Both the position numbers and the translations under genes were made by a program. 64,000 nucleotides of DNA from Pseudomonas paracarnis (GTDB taxonomy: Bacteria; Pseudomonadota; Gammaproteobacteria; Pseudomonadales; Pseudomonadaceae): NCBI RefSeq assembly GCF_904063055.1, contig NZ_CAJFCN010000001.1, positions 558,001 through 622,000 on the forward strand. Reading direction: 5' to 3'. Of the stretch, positions 36,789 through 45,577 are shown piece after piece. Positions within the stretch are counted from its first letter, which is position 1. Each line of letters opens with the position of its first letter. The notes under the pieces were generated by a model. It had not been told where the DNA came from. It was given only the letters and a program-made list of their open reading frames with translations, and made no database searches.

Positions 36789-37400
36789 ATGCAAGCAGCA
36801 CACACTTATCGCTGGGGCTTCAAGGCTGCGGCGCTGTTACTGATCAGCAGCGTGCTGAGCGGTTGCGGCATCAACAACATCCCGACCCTGGACGAACAGG
36901 CCAAGGCCGCCTGGGGCCAGGTGCAGAACCAGTACCAGCGCCGTGCCGACCTGATCCCCAACCTGGTGGAAACGGTGAAGGCGTATGCCGCCCACGAACA
37001 GGAAACCCTCACCGCGGTGATTGAAGCGCGGGCCAAGGCCACCTCGATCCAGGTGGATGCCAGCACCCTGGACAACCCCGAGAAGCTCAAGCAGTTCCAG
37101 CAAGCCCAGGATGGCCTGAGCGGCGCACTCAGCCGTTTGATGGTGGTGTCCGAGCGTTACCCGGACCTGAAGGCCAACCAGAACTTCCTGGCCTTGCAAT
37201 CGCAACTTGAAGGCACCGAGAACCGTATCGCTGTGTCTCGCCGTGACTTTATCCAGGCCGTACAGGCTTACAACACCGAGATCCGTACTTTCCCGGGCCG
37301 CCTGTGGCACAGCGTGATGTACAGCGATTTGCCGATCCGCGCCACGTTTGAAGCCACCAGCGCCGATGCCGATAAAGCGCCGCAAGTGAAGTTCAAATAA
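36789..37400 (+). CDS. LemA-family lipoprotein
   Basis: This 203-residue LemA-family protein has a lipobox (VLSGC, Cys26). The family is a helical bundle exposed to the periplasm or outside. NIPTLDEQAKAAWGQVQNQYQRRADLIPNLVETVK is diagnostic. CAGGAGAAA precedes the ATG. It is followed after a short gap by two TPM-domain genes, a common arrangement of unknown function. Confidence 0.88.
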   Translation: MQAAHTYRWGFKAAALLLISSVLSGCGINNIPTLDEQAKAAWGQVQNQYQRRADLIPNLVETVKAYAAHEQETLTAVIEARAKATSIQVDASTLDNPEKLKQFQQAQDGLSGALSRLMVVSERYPDLKANQNFLALQSQLEGTENRIAVSRRDFIQAVQAYNTEIRTFPGRLWHSVMYSDLPIRATFEATSADADKAPQVKFK

Positions 37401-37418
37401 GGCTGCACTGAGGTGTCG

Positions 37419-38147
37419 ATGCGTTTATTACGGATAGGCCTGGCGCTGTGGCTGTTGGCCTGCGTGGGCGTGGCCCAGGCGGCACTGAGCTTCCCGGCGC
37501 TGACCGGGCGGGTGGTGGACAGCGCGCAGATGATCGACCCGGCGGTGCGCGAGCAACTGACCCAGCAATTGCAGGCGCTGGAGCAGACCTCGGGCGACCA
37601 GCTGGTGGTGGTCACCGTGCCCGACCTGCAAGGCGTGCCTATTGAGGATTACGGTTATCAACTGGGCCGCCAGTGGGGCATTGGCCAGAAGGGCAAGGAC
37701 AACGGCGCGCTGTTGATCGTCTCCCGTGATGACCGCCAATTGCGCATCGAAGTCGGCTATGGCCTGGAAGGCGTGCTGACGGATGCGCAATCCTGGGTGA
37801 TCATCAACCAGGTGATCCTGCCCAAGTTCAAGGCCGGCAATTTCAGCCAGGGCATCAGCGACGGCGTGGCCGCGATGATCCAGGTGGTGGGCGGTGAGCC
37901 CTTGGCGGTGCCGGCTCATGTGGCGGATGCGAACTTCGCCATGGATAATCCCGGGTTTTCCATCGGCCTGTTTATTCTGCTGATCGGCGTGCTGTGGCTG
38001 TGCAATCGCATGGGCTTGCCGGTGGGCGCTATCCTGCTGGCGATTCTCAACAGCAGCGGGCGCGGCGGTGGTGGGGGCGGCGGTGGCGGTGGTTTCCGCG
38101 GCGGTGGCGGTGGTTTTGGCGGTGGCGGGGCTTCGGGCAGCTGGTAA
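37419..38147 (+). CDS. TPM-domain membrane protein with Gly-rich tail
   Basis: This 242-residue protein has a signal peptide (cut near AQAA), a TPM (TLP18.3/Psb32/MOLO-1) domain over about residues 30-150 (VVDSAQMIDPAVREQLTQQL, DNGALLIVSRDDRQLRIEVGYGLEG), one membrane helix (about 178-197) and a tail almost all Gly with Phe, Arg and Ser. E. coli YgcG has the same layout. The ATG at 37419 is preferred to the GTG at 37413 because GAGG is then correctly spaced. Confidence 0.85.
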   Translation: MRLLRIGLALWLLACVGVAQAALSFPALTGRVVDSAQMIDPAVREQLTQQLQALEQTSGDQLVVVTVPDLQGVPIEDYGYQLGRQWGIGQKGKDNGALLIVSRDDRQLRIEVGYGLEGVLTDAQSWVIINQVILPKFKAGNFSQGISDGVAAMIQVVGGEPLAVPAHVADANFAMDNPGFSIGLFILLIGVLWLCNRMGLPVGAILLAILNSSGRGGGGGGGGGGFRGGGGGFGGGGASGSW

Positions 38148-38178
38148 TGACAATAACGAGAATAGAGCATCTACAACC

Positions 38179-38796
38179 ATGGCATTACTGACTGAACACG
38201 AGCAGCGCCAAGTCGCCGAAGCGATCGCCCGGGTCGAGAAAACCACCGACGCGGAGTTGGTCACCGTGCTGGCGGCGCGCGCCGACGACTACGCCTACAT
38301 TCCGTTGCTGTGGGCGAGCTTGATCGCGTTGGTGGTGCCGGGCGTGGTGCATTACCTGTCGGGTTACCTGACCATGTACACCTTGCTGGTGGCGCAGTGG
38401 GCGACGTTCATTGTGCTGTGCCTGGTGTTCCGCTTGCCCAAGGTCACTACTCGGCTGATCCCGCGTTCGGTACGCCACTGGCGTGCGTCCAACCTGGCGC
38501 GGCGGCAGTTTCTGGAGCAGAACTTGCACCACACGCTGGGCAGCACCGGGGTGCTGATTTTTGTCAGCGAGGCTGAGCGTTATGTGGAGATCCTGGTGGA
38601 TGAGGGGATTTCCAAGCGCCTGGATGACAGCAATTGGGACGCTATTGTCCAGGCGTTTACCCAGCAGGTGAAACAGGGGCAGACGCTGGCCGGGTTCATC
38701 GCCTGCGTTGAAGCCTGTGGCGAGTTGCTCAAGGTGCATGTGCCCGTTACTCACACCCGCAACGAACTGCCCAATCGCCTGGTCGTACTCGAATAA
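38179..38796 (+). CDS. Second TPM-domain membrane protein
   Basis: This 205-residue protein has an N-terminal TPM half (EQRQVAEAIARVEKTTDAELVTVLA), two adjacent membrane helices (about 42-82), and a C-terminal TPM half (TGVLIFVSEAERYVEILVDEGI). It lacks a signal peptide and Gly-rich tail. It follows the first TPM gene after 31 bases, so LemA-TPM-TPM is probably one operon. The ATG at 38179 is chosen because the longer frame is an out-of-frame read of the preceding Gly-rich codons. Confidence 0.84.
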   Translation: MALLTEHEQRQVAEAIARVEKTTDAELVTVLAARADDYAYIPLLWASLIALVVPGVVHYLSGYLTMYTLLVAQWATFIVLCLVFRLPKVTTRLIPRSVRHWRASNLARRQFLEQNLHHTLGSTGVLIFVSEAERYVEILVDEGISKRLDDSNWDAIVQAFTQQVKQGQTLAGFIACVEACGELLKVHVPVTHTRNELPNRLVVLE

Positions 38797-38805
38797 CTGC
38801 TTTCT

Positions 38806-38892
38806 GTGGGAGCCGGGCTTGCCCGCGATGGCATCGCCTCGGTTTGCCTGATTAACCGAGTGGCCTGCATCGCAGGCAAGCCAGCTCCCACA
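38806..38892. repeat. REP inverted pair (REPIN)
   Basis: GTGGGAGCCGGGCTTGCCCGC on the left and the complement of GTGGGAGCTGGCTTGCCTGCG on the right, so the two arms belong to different REP variants. Confidence 0.83.
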
Positions 38893-39003
38893 CAAGGCAG
38901 CATCCTTATTCGGGTTGATTGACCGTTGATCAAATAACCCCGTGCCCTGAACCCCCATCCCGCCTAAAATGCCCGGCATTCTTTACCCGAGGCGTTTTTG
39001 TTC

Positions 39004-40221
39004 ATGTCCGTCACCGCTCAACCTGCCCGCCCTGCGCCGGATCATCATGCCCAGTTCATCGAACTGTTGAGCGCAAGCCTGGCCCAGAACGCTTTTATCA
39101 AGCTGGTGCTGGCCAAGTACGTCGGTGAGGAAGCCGAGTTGCAGCGGCTGATCATCAAGCCGGTAGTCGTCAAGGACCGGCCATGCCTGTCGTTCGTCTA
39201 TCGCTACAAGACCCGCGATATCACCAAGAACTTCCCCTTGGACGACGGCGTTGCGGCGATCGGCGAGCTGTTGCCCAGCGCGTTCAAGAACGCGCACTTG
39301 CTGGCGCTGACCGACGAAGCCCAGTTGGAATACAGCAAGAAGAACAAAAGCTCGCTGTTCAAAAGTAAACCGCAGCAACTGCGCGAGGCGCCTTCGGCTG
39401 AGCATAACCGCGAAAAAAATCGCTTCCTCGACCTGAGCCGGCCGTTCCTCGCCGATCTGGGCGTGACCGACGCCAAGCAGACGCTGATCCCCTCGATGTC
39501 GCGCAAGTGGAAGCAGATCAACAAGTTCATCGAAGTGTTCAGCCATGCGCTGACGTCGTCGCCGTTGCAGCTCGACCGCCCGGTGCGTGTCGCCGATTTC
39601 GGCTCGGGCAAGGGCTACCTGACCTTCGCCATTCACGATTACCTGCGCAATACCCTCAAGGCCGAGGGCGAGGTCACCGGTGTCGAGTTGCGTGAAGACA
39701 TGGTCACCCTGTGCAACAGCGCCGCCGCACGCCTGGAACACCCGGGGCTGGTGTTCAAATGCGGCGATGTGCGCAGCGTGGCGCCCAGTGAGCTGGACGT
39801 GATGATTGCCTTGCATGCCTGCGACATCGCCACCGACTACGCGATCCACACCGGCATCCGTTCCGGTGCGTCGATCATCATGTGCTCGCCGTGCTGCCAC
39901 AAACAGATCCGCCTGCAGATCCAGAGTCCGGCGTTGCTCAAGCCGATGCTGCAATACGGCCTGCACCTAGGCCAGCAGGCAGAAATGGTCACCGACAGCC
40001 TGCGTGCATTGTTGCTTGAAGCCTGTGGCTATGAGACCAAGGTGTTCGAGTTCATCTCGTTGGAACACACGAACAAGAACAAGATGATCCTGGCGGTCAA
40101 ACGTGCCGAGCCTGTGGACAACGCGCAGCTATTGGCAAAAATCCAGGAGCTCAAGGCGTTCTATCACATCACCGAGCACTGCCTGGAAACCCTGCTGCGC
40201 GGGGATGGCTACCTGGCTTGA
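39004..40221 (+). CDS. Class I SAM-dependent methyltransferase
   Basis: This 405-residue protein has a Rossmann-like methyltransferase domain in its middle and C-terminal part: VADFGSGKGYLTFAIHDYL is the SAM-binding motif I (about residue 198), GVELREDM motif II, and SPCCHKQIR the catalytic-type PCC motif of the Methyltransf_32 group. The N-terminal 180 residues carry an unrelated basic domain that could bind nucleic acid. The substrate is unknown, perhaps RNA. The ATG at 39004 is preferred to the TTG at 38998. Confidence 0.8.
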   Translation: MSVTAQPARPAPDHHAQFIELLSASLAQNAFIKLVLAKYVGEEAELQRLIIKPVVVKDRPCLSFVYRYKTRDITKNFPLDDGVAAIGELLPSAFKNAHLLALTDEAQLEYSKKNKSSLFKSKPQQLREAPSAEHNREKNRFLDLSRPFLADLGVTDAKQTLIPSMSRKWKQINKFIEVFSHALTSSPLQLDRPVRVADFGSGKGYLTFAIHDYLRNTLKAEGEVTGVELREDMVTLCNSAAARLEHPGLVFKCGDVRSVAPSELDVMIALHACDIATDYAIHTGIRSGASIIMCSPCCHKQIRLQIQSPALLKPMLQYGLHLGQQAEMVTDSLRALLLEACGYETKVFEFISLEHTNKNKMILAVKRAEPVDNAQLLAKIQELKAFYHITEHCLETLLRGDGYLA

Positions 40222-40235
40222 AATGGGCGCGGTTC

Positions 40236-40415
40236 CCTGTGGGAGCTTGCTCCCGTGACGGCCCCGGCGGCCAGCGCATATCTACCTGACGCCCCACGAT
40301 CCAAATGTGGGAGCTGGCTTGCCTGCGATAGCGGCCTGACAGCCGACGCCTATCTGCCTGACAGCCCACAATCCAACTGTGGGAGCGGGCTTGCTCGCGA
40401 AGGCGGCCTGGCAGT
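40236..40415. repeat. REP array, three same-direction copies
   Basis: Copies starting at about 40236 (GTGGGAGCTTGCTCCCGTGA), 40307 (GTGGGAGCTGGCTTGCCTGCG) and 40379 (GTGGGAGCGGGCTTGCTCGCG) are direct repeats about 70 bases apart, and each is a different subtype. Confidence 0.82.
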
Positions 40416-40454
40416 CAACACCGTTGGATTGTGTGTATATCCATTCCTGCGGTA

Positions 40455-40780
40455 ACGGCCACCTAGGGTTCCGCTCTGACAGCGGCTCACTTTTGAAAAG
40501 CCGGAATGCCGGCCCAGACAAAAGTAAGCAAAACGCTCTTGCCCCACCACTCGGCACCTCGCTTAGGCTCGGTGTGCCCGTAATCCGCCAGTGATTTGGG
40601 GGGCCGCCGCCACGCGCCATCCATGGCGCGGGGCGGCTAAACCTGCCGGTTTACCCCCCAAATCCCTGTCGAATTCCGGCCAGCGTGGTTTGACGGGGCG
40701 CTTGAGATCAAAAGCAGATCAAGATCAAGAGCGGCTCGCTTCGCATCGTGGTTATCGTCGACCGTTACAGCGTTGTGTAG
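40455..40780. repeat. Dispersed Pseudomonas intergenic repeat
   Basis: A conserved block runs from GCCACCTAGGGTTCCGCTC to ATCAAGAGCGGCTCGCTTCG. I recognise it as a long intergenic repeat found in many Pseudomonas genomes, often mis-annotated as short reading frames. Internal inverted segments are visible: CCATCCATGG, and GGTTTACCCCCCAAATC against GATTTGGGGGG. Confidence 0.65.
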
Positions 40781-40792
40781 ATACTTTTGGCT

Positions 40793-40818
40793 ATCGCAGG
40801 CAAGCCAGCTCCCACAGT
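40793..40818. repeat. Solo REP copy next to hxuA
   Basis: A single inverted ATCGCAGGCAAGCCAGCTCC unit after the dispersed repeat and 17 bases before the hxuA stop. With the array at 40236-40415 it may form a long, split REP pair. Confidence 0.75.
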
Positions 40819-40834
40819 TGGAATACGTGCGTGC

Positions 40835-43396
40835 TTAGAAGAAACGCGTCACGCTGATCTTCGCATCACGCCCTTTCGTGTACGCCCGGTCGCCGCTCAA
40901 GGCCGGGCGGAAGTTTTTGTTGAACAGGTTGTCTACCGTGAAGTTCACCTCGGTGCCTTTGAGGTACGCCTGCTGCGGTGTCCATTTGGCGAACAGGCCC
41001 TGGGTGTTGTAGCGCTTGTTGCCGTACTGGTCGTAGAACAGATCGCCGACGCTGGAGCCCGGGCCGCCCGAGTATTTGTCGCTGGGCAGGCGGTCGGTGG
41101 CGCCGATGAACTGGCCCATCCAGCCCACCTGGGCATCCCAGGCCGGGATGTGGGTACCCAGTACCAGCACCCATTTGGTCGGCGGGATGTCCCGCGCTGC
41201 CACGTCCGGGCCCCAAGGGTTGGTGTAGGCGCCTTGGTGCTGGCCCTTGGCATAGGCGAACGACACCGAGCCAAACAGGTAGGTGGAGTTGTAAATCGAT
41301 TCGAGCTCAACGCCCTTGATGGTCAGGCTGCCGATATTGCGGTAGTTGGACATCGGCCCAGGCGGGCAAGCTGAAGCGATGCTGCCGCCATTGACTGCCT
41401 GGTTCTGGCAGCCCACGCCGGTGGCCTTGAAGATCTCGTCTTCGACCTTGTTGTGAAACAGGGTGGTGCGCAGTTGCAGGTTATCGTCCTGGGCGATCAG
41501 GTTGTCGAAGCTGGTGATGTTGCCCAGGGTGATCGAGGTGATGCGCTCCGGGTCCAGGTCGACGCTGGTGGCGGTGCGACTGCCCACGCCCTGCACTTCG
41601 TATTGTTCGTCGATCACCGGGGCGCGCCAGGTCTGGCTCCAGTTGGCGAACAGCCCCACGTTCGGCGTCACGGTCCAGAACAGCGCCAGGCGTGGCGACC
41701 AGCCTGTGTAGGTGCGGTCGCTGTAGTCGTGACCCACTGCCGGGCTGGGGTTGTTGTAGTAGGGCGCATCGTTGCCTTCGCCGCGGTTGCGCACATGGTC
41801 ATAGCGCAGCGACGGCGTGATCGTCACGTCGCCCAACGTCACCGCGTCCTGGATAAAGAAGCTGTTGGTATCAACTTTGCCGTGGGGCATGAAGCCTGGC
41901 TGGAAGTGCCCGTAGTTGTAGCGCGGCGTGTTGTAGGTGGCGCCGGGCATCCACATTTCGGTTTCGCGGGTGTGCTTGCGGATTTGCCCGCCAACCGTCA
42001 CGGCATGCTGCAAGGGGCCGGTGTCAAACAGGCTGACGTTGCGGATGTCCAGGAGCTTGTCGGTGTAGGCGGTGTCCATCTTGCGCCCGCCGGTGGCCAA
42101 CTGGAAAAACGCCGTGGCGTCACGCTCATCGGTCTGCTCGGTGTTGGACTGTGAGTACTTGACGGTCAAGTCCACCAGCGGGTTGTCCAGCGGCTGGTAT
42201 TCATACTTGCCCGACCAGGTGGTGTCGACCGTGTCACGGTGGGCGAGGAAGCGCTTCAACGCGCCTTCGTAGCCGTAGCGGTCGATGTTGAACTGGGTTG
42301 GCGGCGTGGGGTAACTGGCGGCGGAAAACGGGGTCCAGCGGTTGCTGTGGGAGCGCGAGTATGACAGCCCGACACTGTGCTCATCGGTAAAATGCGCGTT
42401 GACCTTGAACAGCTTGCCGTCCACATCCTGGGCGCTGTTGGGCAAGCGCTGGGGGTTGATCGGGTACTCATTGTTGTCGTTGGGCAATTTGGCGGCCACT
42501 TTCATATCGCCGCCGTCGCGTTGGGTCAGGTAGGCCAGCGCATCGAAACGGCCGTCGTCGGTACGGCCATACACGGCACTGCTGTAGACCTGCTCATGGT
42601 CGTTGCTGGAGTAGCCATATTTGAGCATCGCACCGCTGTTGCGGCCGTCCTTGAGCAGGTCCGGGGCGTCCTTGGTGACCATGTTGACCGTGCCGCCGAA
42701 GCCGCCATTACCGGTGAACGGCGAGTTGGGACCTTTTTCCACTTCGATGCGCTTGATCAGCTCGGGCTCGATAAACACCGTGCCTTGCTGGTAACGCTCA
42801 AAGCCTGTCTTGGTGGCACCGTCAACGGTCAGCGGCACGTCTTCGGCATCGCCGAAACCGCGGATGTTGATGGTCTGGCCGCCGGGTTTCAGCGAGCCGC
42901 CCTGGCTGACACCGGGCAAGGTCTGCAACAGGCTGGGAATGTTATTGGACTGGTAACGGTCGATGTCGGCCTGGGTCAGGGTGGAGCGGTTGACGGTGCT
43001 GGCGTTCACCTCGTTGCCGGTGCCGATCACGCTCAAGGTGTCCAACTGGATTGCGCCACCGGTGGTGGTGGTTTTACCCTCATCGGGGCGCACCACGTAG
43101 GTACTGCCGACCTTGAGCAGGATGAGTTCACCGTTTTTGAGCAGGGAGCGGATGGCCACTTCCGGGGTGTAGTCACCGTTAAGCGCCGGGGCCTGCACAT
43201 TCTTGAGCAGGGTTTCATCGAACAGCAGCTGGATTTTCGCCTGCTGGGCCACCTGGCTCAGGGACGTGGCCAGCGACTGGGCAGGCAGGTGCAGCTTGAA
43301 TGACTCGGCTTCGGCGCTGAGGCTCAAGGCCAGGCACATAGCCATGAGTGTCGGTCGAAGAAACAGGTGCGAAGCGTGACAAGGCGCGCGAAACAT
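40835..43396 (-). CDS. hxuA: TonB-dependent heme receptor with signalling domain (HxuA-type)
   Basis: This 853-residue outer-membrane receptor of the hemoglobin/heme family has a signal peptide (about residues 1-31), an STN signalling domain (about 38-88, KLHLPAQSLATSLSQVAQQAKIQLLFDE), a plug (about 130-240) and a 22-strand barrel ending in FF with a C-terminal Phe. The heme-receptor signature is modified: WRAPVIDEQY in place of FRAP, and DPERIT in place of NPNL. The STN domain and adjacent FecR and ECF genes fit the P. aeruginosa HxuIRA heme-signalling system. A terminator separates it from hxuR, so it has its own promoter, probably HxuI-dependent. Confidence 0.87.
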   Translation of the reverse strand: MFRAPCHASHLFLRPTLMAMCLALSLSAEAESFKLHLPAQSLATSLSQVAQQAKIQLLFDETLLKNVQAPALNGDYTPEVAIRSLLKNGELILLKVGSTYVVRPDEGKTTTTGGAIQLDTLSVIGTGNEVNASTVNRSTLTQADIDRYQSNNIPSLLQTLPGVSQGGSLKPGGQTINIRGFGDAEDVPLTVDGATKTGFERYQQGTVFIEPELIKRIEVEKGPNSPFTGNGGFGGTVNMVTKDAPDLLKDGRNSGAMLKYGYSSNDHEQVYSSAVYGRTDDGRFDALAYLTQRDGGDMKVAAKLPNDNNEYPINPQRLPNSAQDVDGKLFKVNAHFTDEHSVGLSYSRSHSNRWTPFSAASYPTPPTQFNIDRYGYEGALKRFLAHRDTVDTTWSGKYEYQPLDNPLVDLTVKYSQSNTEQTDERDATAFFQLATGGRKMDTAYTDKLLDIRNVSLFDTGPLQHAVTVGGQIRKHTRETEMWMPGATYNTPRYNYGHFQPGFMPHGKVDTNSFFIQDAVTLGDVTITPSLRYDHVRNRGEGNDAPYYNNPSPAVGHDYSDRTYTGWSPRLALFWTVTPNVGLFANWSQTWRAPVIDEQYEVQGVGSRTATSVDLDPERITSITLGNITSFDNLIAQDDNLQLRTTLFHNKVEDEIFKATGVGCQNQAVNGGSIASACPPGPMSNYRNIGSLTIKGVELESIYNSTYLFGSVSFAYAKGQHQGAYTNPWGPDVAARDIPPTKWVLVLGTHIPAWDAQVGWMGQFIGATDRLPSDKYSGGPGSSVGDLFYDQYGNKRYNTQGLFAKWTPQQAYLKGTEVNFTVDNLFNKNFRPALSGDRAYTKGRDAKISVTRFF

Positions 43397-43469
43397 GAAA
43401 TCCCCCGGAGCGGCTAAATAGCCAAAAAGGTGTGCGTATCAAACACGGACAGGAGGAAGACGGGGCAGG

Positions 43470-43513
43470 CAAAAAAAACCACACATGCGAATGCAAAATA
43501 TTCTCATGTGTGG
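43470..43513 (-). terminator. Terminator between hxuR and hxuA
   Basis: 9-base arms CCACACATG and CATGTGTGG enclose 17 bases and, on the minus strand, are followed by eight T residues. It lies right after the hxuR stop. Confidence 0.82.
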
Positions 43514-43522
43514 TGTTGCCGC

Positions 43523-44491
43523 CTATTTGCTTGGCTCGATTCTCATGATGCCGTCCGCCGAGAGTACGGTTTTCACCGGCAACAGCGCGGGCAAGGCATT
43601 GAGCAGGGCGTCCGGGTCATTCACATCCAGGTTGCCCGAAACCTTGAGTTGCGCCACGGCCTTGCTCACCTGCAACGACGCCTGTGGACGGTACAGGCTC
43701 AGTTCGTCGATCAGGCTGGCCAGCTCGCGATTGCGAAACGACAAGTGCCCGCTGCGCCAATCGGCGACCTCTTCGGCGCTGAGGCTTTGCGGTTGCACGG
43801 TGCCTTTGGCGTAGTTGTATGAGGCCCGTTGCTGGGCGCCGAGCAGGGTGGCGGGGCTTTTGCCATTGGGCGCGAAAGCGACCTGGCCATGGGCAACGCT
43901 GACCACCAATTGCTGCTGCCCTCGGCGCACATCGAAAGCAGTGCCCACCACCCGTACGCTCGACTCGCCGGCTTGCACGTAGAGGGGGCGTTCCTTGTCG
44001 GCGGCCACTTCGAGGTACAGCTGACCTTTGTCCAGGTGCAGCACCCGTAGATGGGCGCTGAAGTCCACGCGGATATGGGTGTTGGCATTCACATACAAGG
44101 TACTGCCATCCGGCAGATTCAACGTGCGCATGCCCTTGGCCTGGGTGGCAACCTGGCTGTGATACAGCTCGCGCGGTGCGCCGATAGAGGTCGCCAACAC
44201 GGCGCACACCAAGGCAGCGGCCACCGCCAGGGCAGGGCGCCACAAAGCGGGCTTGCGCTTGGGCAGTGCCAACGGTTTGTTCAGTTGTTGCAACTGGGCG
44301 AGGTCGGCCCATAACTGTTCGAATTCGGCATAGGCGCGCGCATGGTCGGGCACCGCCTGCCAGGCAGCAAAGGCTTTACGGTCGGCGCGGCTTACTTCGT
44401 TGCGGTTGCGTGCAAACCAACTGGCGGCCTGGGCATCGATGGAATCGCTCGCTTGGCTGTCCAGCGCGTTTGTGTCGCTCGGGCGGTTCAT
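43523..44491 (-). CDS. hxuR: FecR-family anti-sigma regulator HxuR-type
   Basis: This 322-residue inner-membrane regulator has a DUF4880-type cytoplasmic region (AASWFARNRNEVSRADRKAFAAWQ, about 23-46), one membrane helix (about 85-106), the FecR domain (about 118-210, LNLPDGSTLYVNANTHIRVDF), and a DUF4974/STN-like C-terminal domain (about 255-320). It passes the ligand signal from the receptor STN domain to the sigma factor and holds the sigma factor when no ligand is present. The start overlaps the sigma gene stop by 4 bases. Confidence 0.88.
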   Translation of the reverse strand: MNRPSDTNALDSQASDSIDAQAASWFARNRNEVSRADRKAFAAWQAVPDHARAYAEFEQLWADLAQLQQLNKPLALPKRKPALWRPALAVAAALVCAVLATSIGAPRELYHSQVATQAKGMRTLNLPDGSTLYVNANTHIRVDFSAHLRVLHLDKGQLYLEVAADKERPLYVQAGESSVRVVGTAFDVRRGQQQLVVSVAHGQVAFAPNGKSPATLLGAQQRASYNYAKGTVQPQSLSAEEVADWRSGHLSFRNRELASLIDELSLYRPQASLQVSKAVAQLKVSGNLDVNDPDALLNALPALLPVKTVLSADGIMRIEPSK

Positions 44492-45027
44492 TCTGGCTGC
44501 TCCGTGCCGGTGTCGGGTTGAAGGCGTCGCTTGCAGTGCAGCAGGGCAAAGGCGATGTGCTTTTCCACCATGCTGGTGGAGATGCCCATGCGCGTTGCGA
44601 TCTGCGCCTGGCTCAAGCCTTCGAAGCGGTGCAGCATAAGGGCTTCTCGCCGGCGGGGCGAGAGTTCGGCGAGGACTTCTTTCAACTGTTCCAGGCGTTG
44701 CAGGCGAAGGGCGGCGGCCATGGGGTCGTTGTGCTCGTCGGTGACCGGCTCGGCATCCATTTCGGCGTGATCAGGGTGGACGGTTTGCCGTACCTTCTGT
44801 TTGCGCCAGTGATCGCGCAGCAGGTTGCGCGCCATCTGGAACAGAAACGCCCGTGGCTGCTCGACCTTGGCACGGTCGCGGTAGCCCAGCCATTGGGTAA
44901 ACACATCCTGGGCCATGTCCGCCGCGTCGCTGGCGTTGTCCGTGCGTTTACGCAGGAAATACAGAATGTCTGCATAAAACCCGCGACAGGCATCGGCCGC
45001 CGACGGGTCGGGCTGGGGACGAGACAT
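44488..45027 (-). CDS. hxuI: FecI-type ECF sigma factor HxuI-type
   Basis: This 179-residue sigma factor has the region 2 helix (AADMAQDVFTQWLGY, then PRAFLFQMARNLLRDHWRKQK) and region 4 HTH (LSPRRREALMLHRFEGLSQAQIATRMGISTSMVEKHIAFAL). It belongs to the FecI iron-starvation group. It would direct transcription of hxuA when heme binds the receptor. AAGAAGGG precedes the ATG. A Fur-like box lies 44-62 bases upstream, so iron repression is likely. Confidence 0.88.
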   Translation of the reverse strand: MSRPQPDPSAADACRGFYADILYFLRKRTDNASDAADMAQDVFTQWLGYRDRAKVEQPRAFLFQMARNLLRDHWRKQKVRQTVHPDHAEMDAEPVTDEHNDPMAAALRLQRLEQLKEVLAELSPRRREALMLHRFEGLSQAQIATRMGISTSMVEKHIAFALLHCKRRLQPDTGTEQPE

Positions 45028-45070
45028 GGATACCCTTCTTGACGAAGTACGACGTGGAAAAGTCGCGAAT

Positions 45071-45089
45071 GATATCGAGAATTATTGTC
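45071..45089 (-). promoter_or_regulatory. Fur box upstream of hxuI
   Basis: On the minus strand GACAATAATTCTCGATATC matches the 19-base Fur consensus GATAATGATAATCATTATC at 13 of 19 positions by hand count. The position fits iron control of the hxuI-hxuR transcript. Confidence 0.7.
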
Positions 45090-45195
45090 ATTTGTCTCCA
45101 GCTAAATAGATCTCCCGTGTTTGGCTGGAAAAAATTGGGGCATGGCCTTTAATCCTACAAGTTTGGGAGCGATATCCCACTCAAAGGAGAAAGTC

Positions 45196-45528
45196 ATGGC
45201 TGGATGGTATGAGTTGAGTAAAAGCAGTAACGGGCAGTTTCGTTTCGTGCTTAAGGCGGCGAACGCAGAAACCATATTGACCAGCGAGCTTTACACCACC
45301 CGCGGTGCTACTGAAGCCGGCATTGCTTCAGTGCAGACAAACAGCCCACATGATGAACGTTATGAGAAAAAAGTGGCCAGCAACGGCCAACCGTTCTTCA
45401 ACCTCAAGGCGGCCAATCATCAAGTGATCGGCAGCAGTGAGCAGTACACCTCTACAGCCGCACGAGACAATGGCATTGCCAGCGTCAAGACCAATGGTTC
45501 CAGTGTCACTATCAAGGACAAGACCTGA
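45196..45528 (+). CDS. YegP-type DUF1508 tandem protein
   Basis: This 110-residue protein consists of two DUF1508 repeats (about residues 1-52 and 53-104). Each has a W/Y-E-x-KSxNGQFxFxLKAANxExI core followed by SExYTxxxAxxxGIASVxTN. It matches E. coli YegP in length. The function is unknown. AAAGGAGAAAGTC precedes the ATG. A strong terminator follows, so it is a single-gene transcript. Confidence 0.9.
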   Translation: MAGWYELSKSSNGQFRFVLKAANAETILTSELYTTRGATEAGIASVQTNSPHDERYEKKVASNGQPFFNLKAANHQVIGSSEQYTSTAARDNGIASVKTNGSSVTIKDKT

Positions 45529-45550
45529 CAGTTGTGCAAGAAGACCTGCA

Positions 45551-45577
45551 CCCGGCTCGCGAGAGCCGGGCGTTTTT
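45551..45577 (+). terminator. Rho-independent terminator after yegP
   Basis: CCCGGCTC and GAGCCGGG arms with a GCGA loop, followed by CGTTTTT. Confidence 0.9.

Noticed and set aside
37428..38264. A 278-codon minus-strand frame with Pro/Ala repeats
   Set aside because: It is the complement of the Gly-rich tail and TPM domain codons of the plus-strand genes.
40236..40415. A CRISPR-like array
   Set aside because: The repeated units are REP variants that differ from each other, with no constant repeat, no leader and no cas genes.
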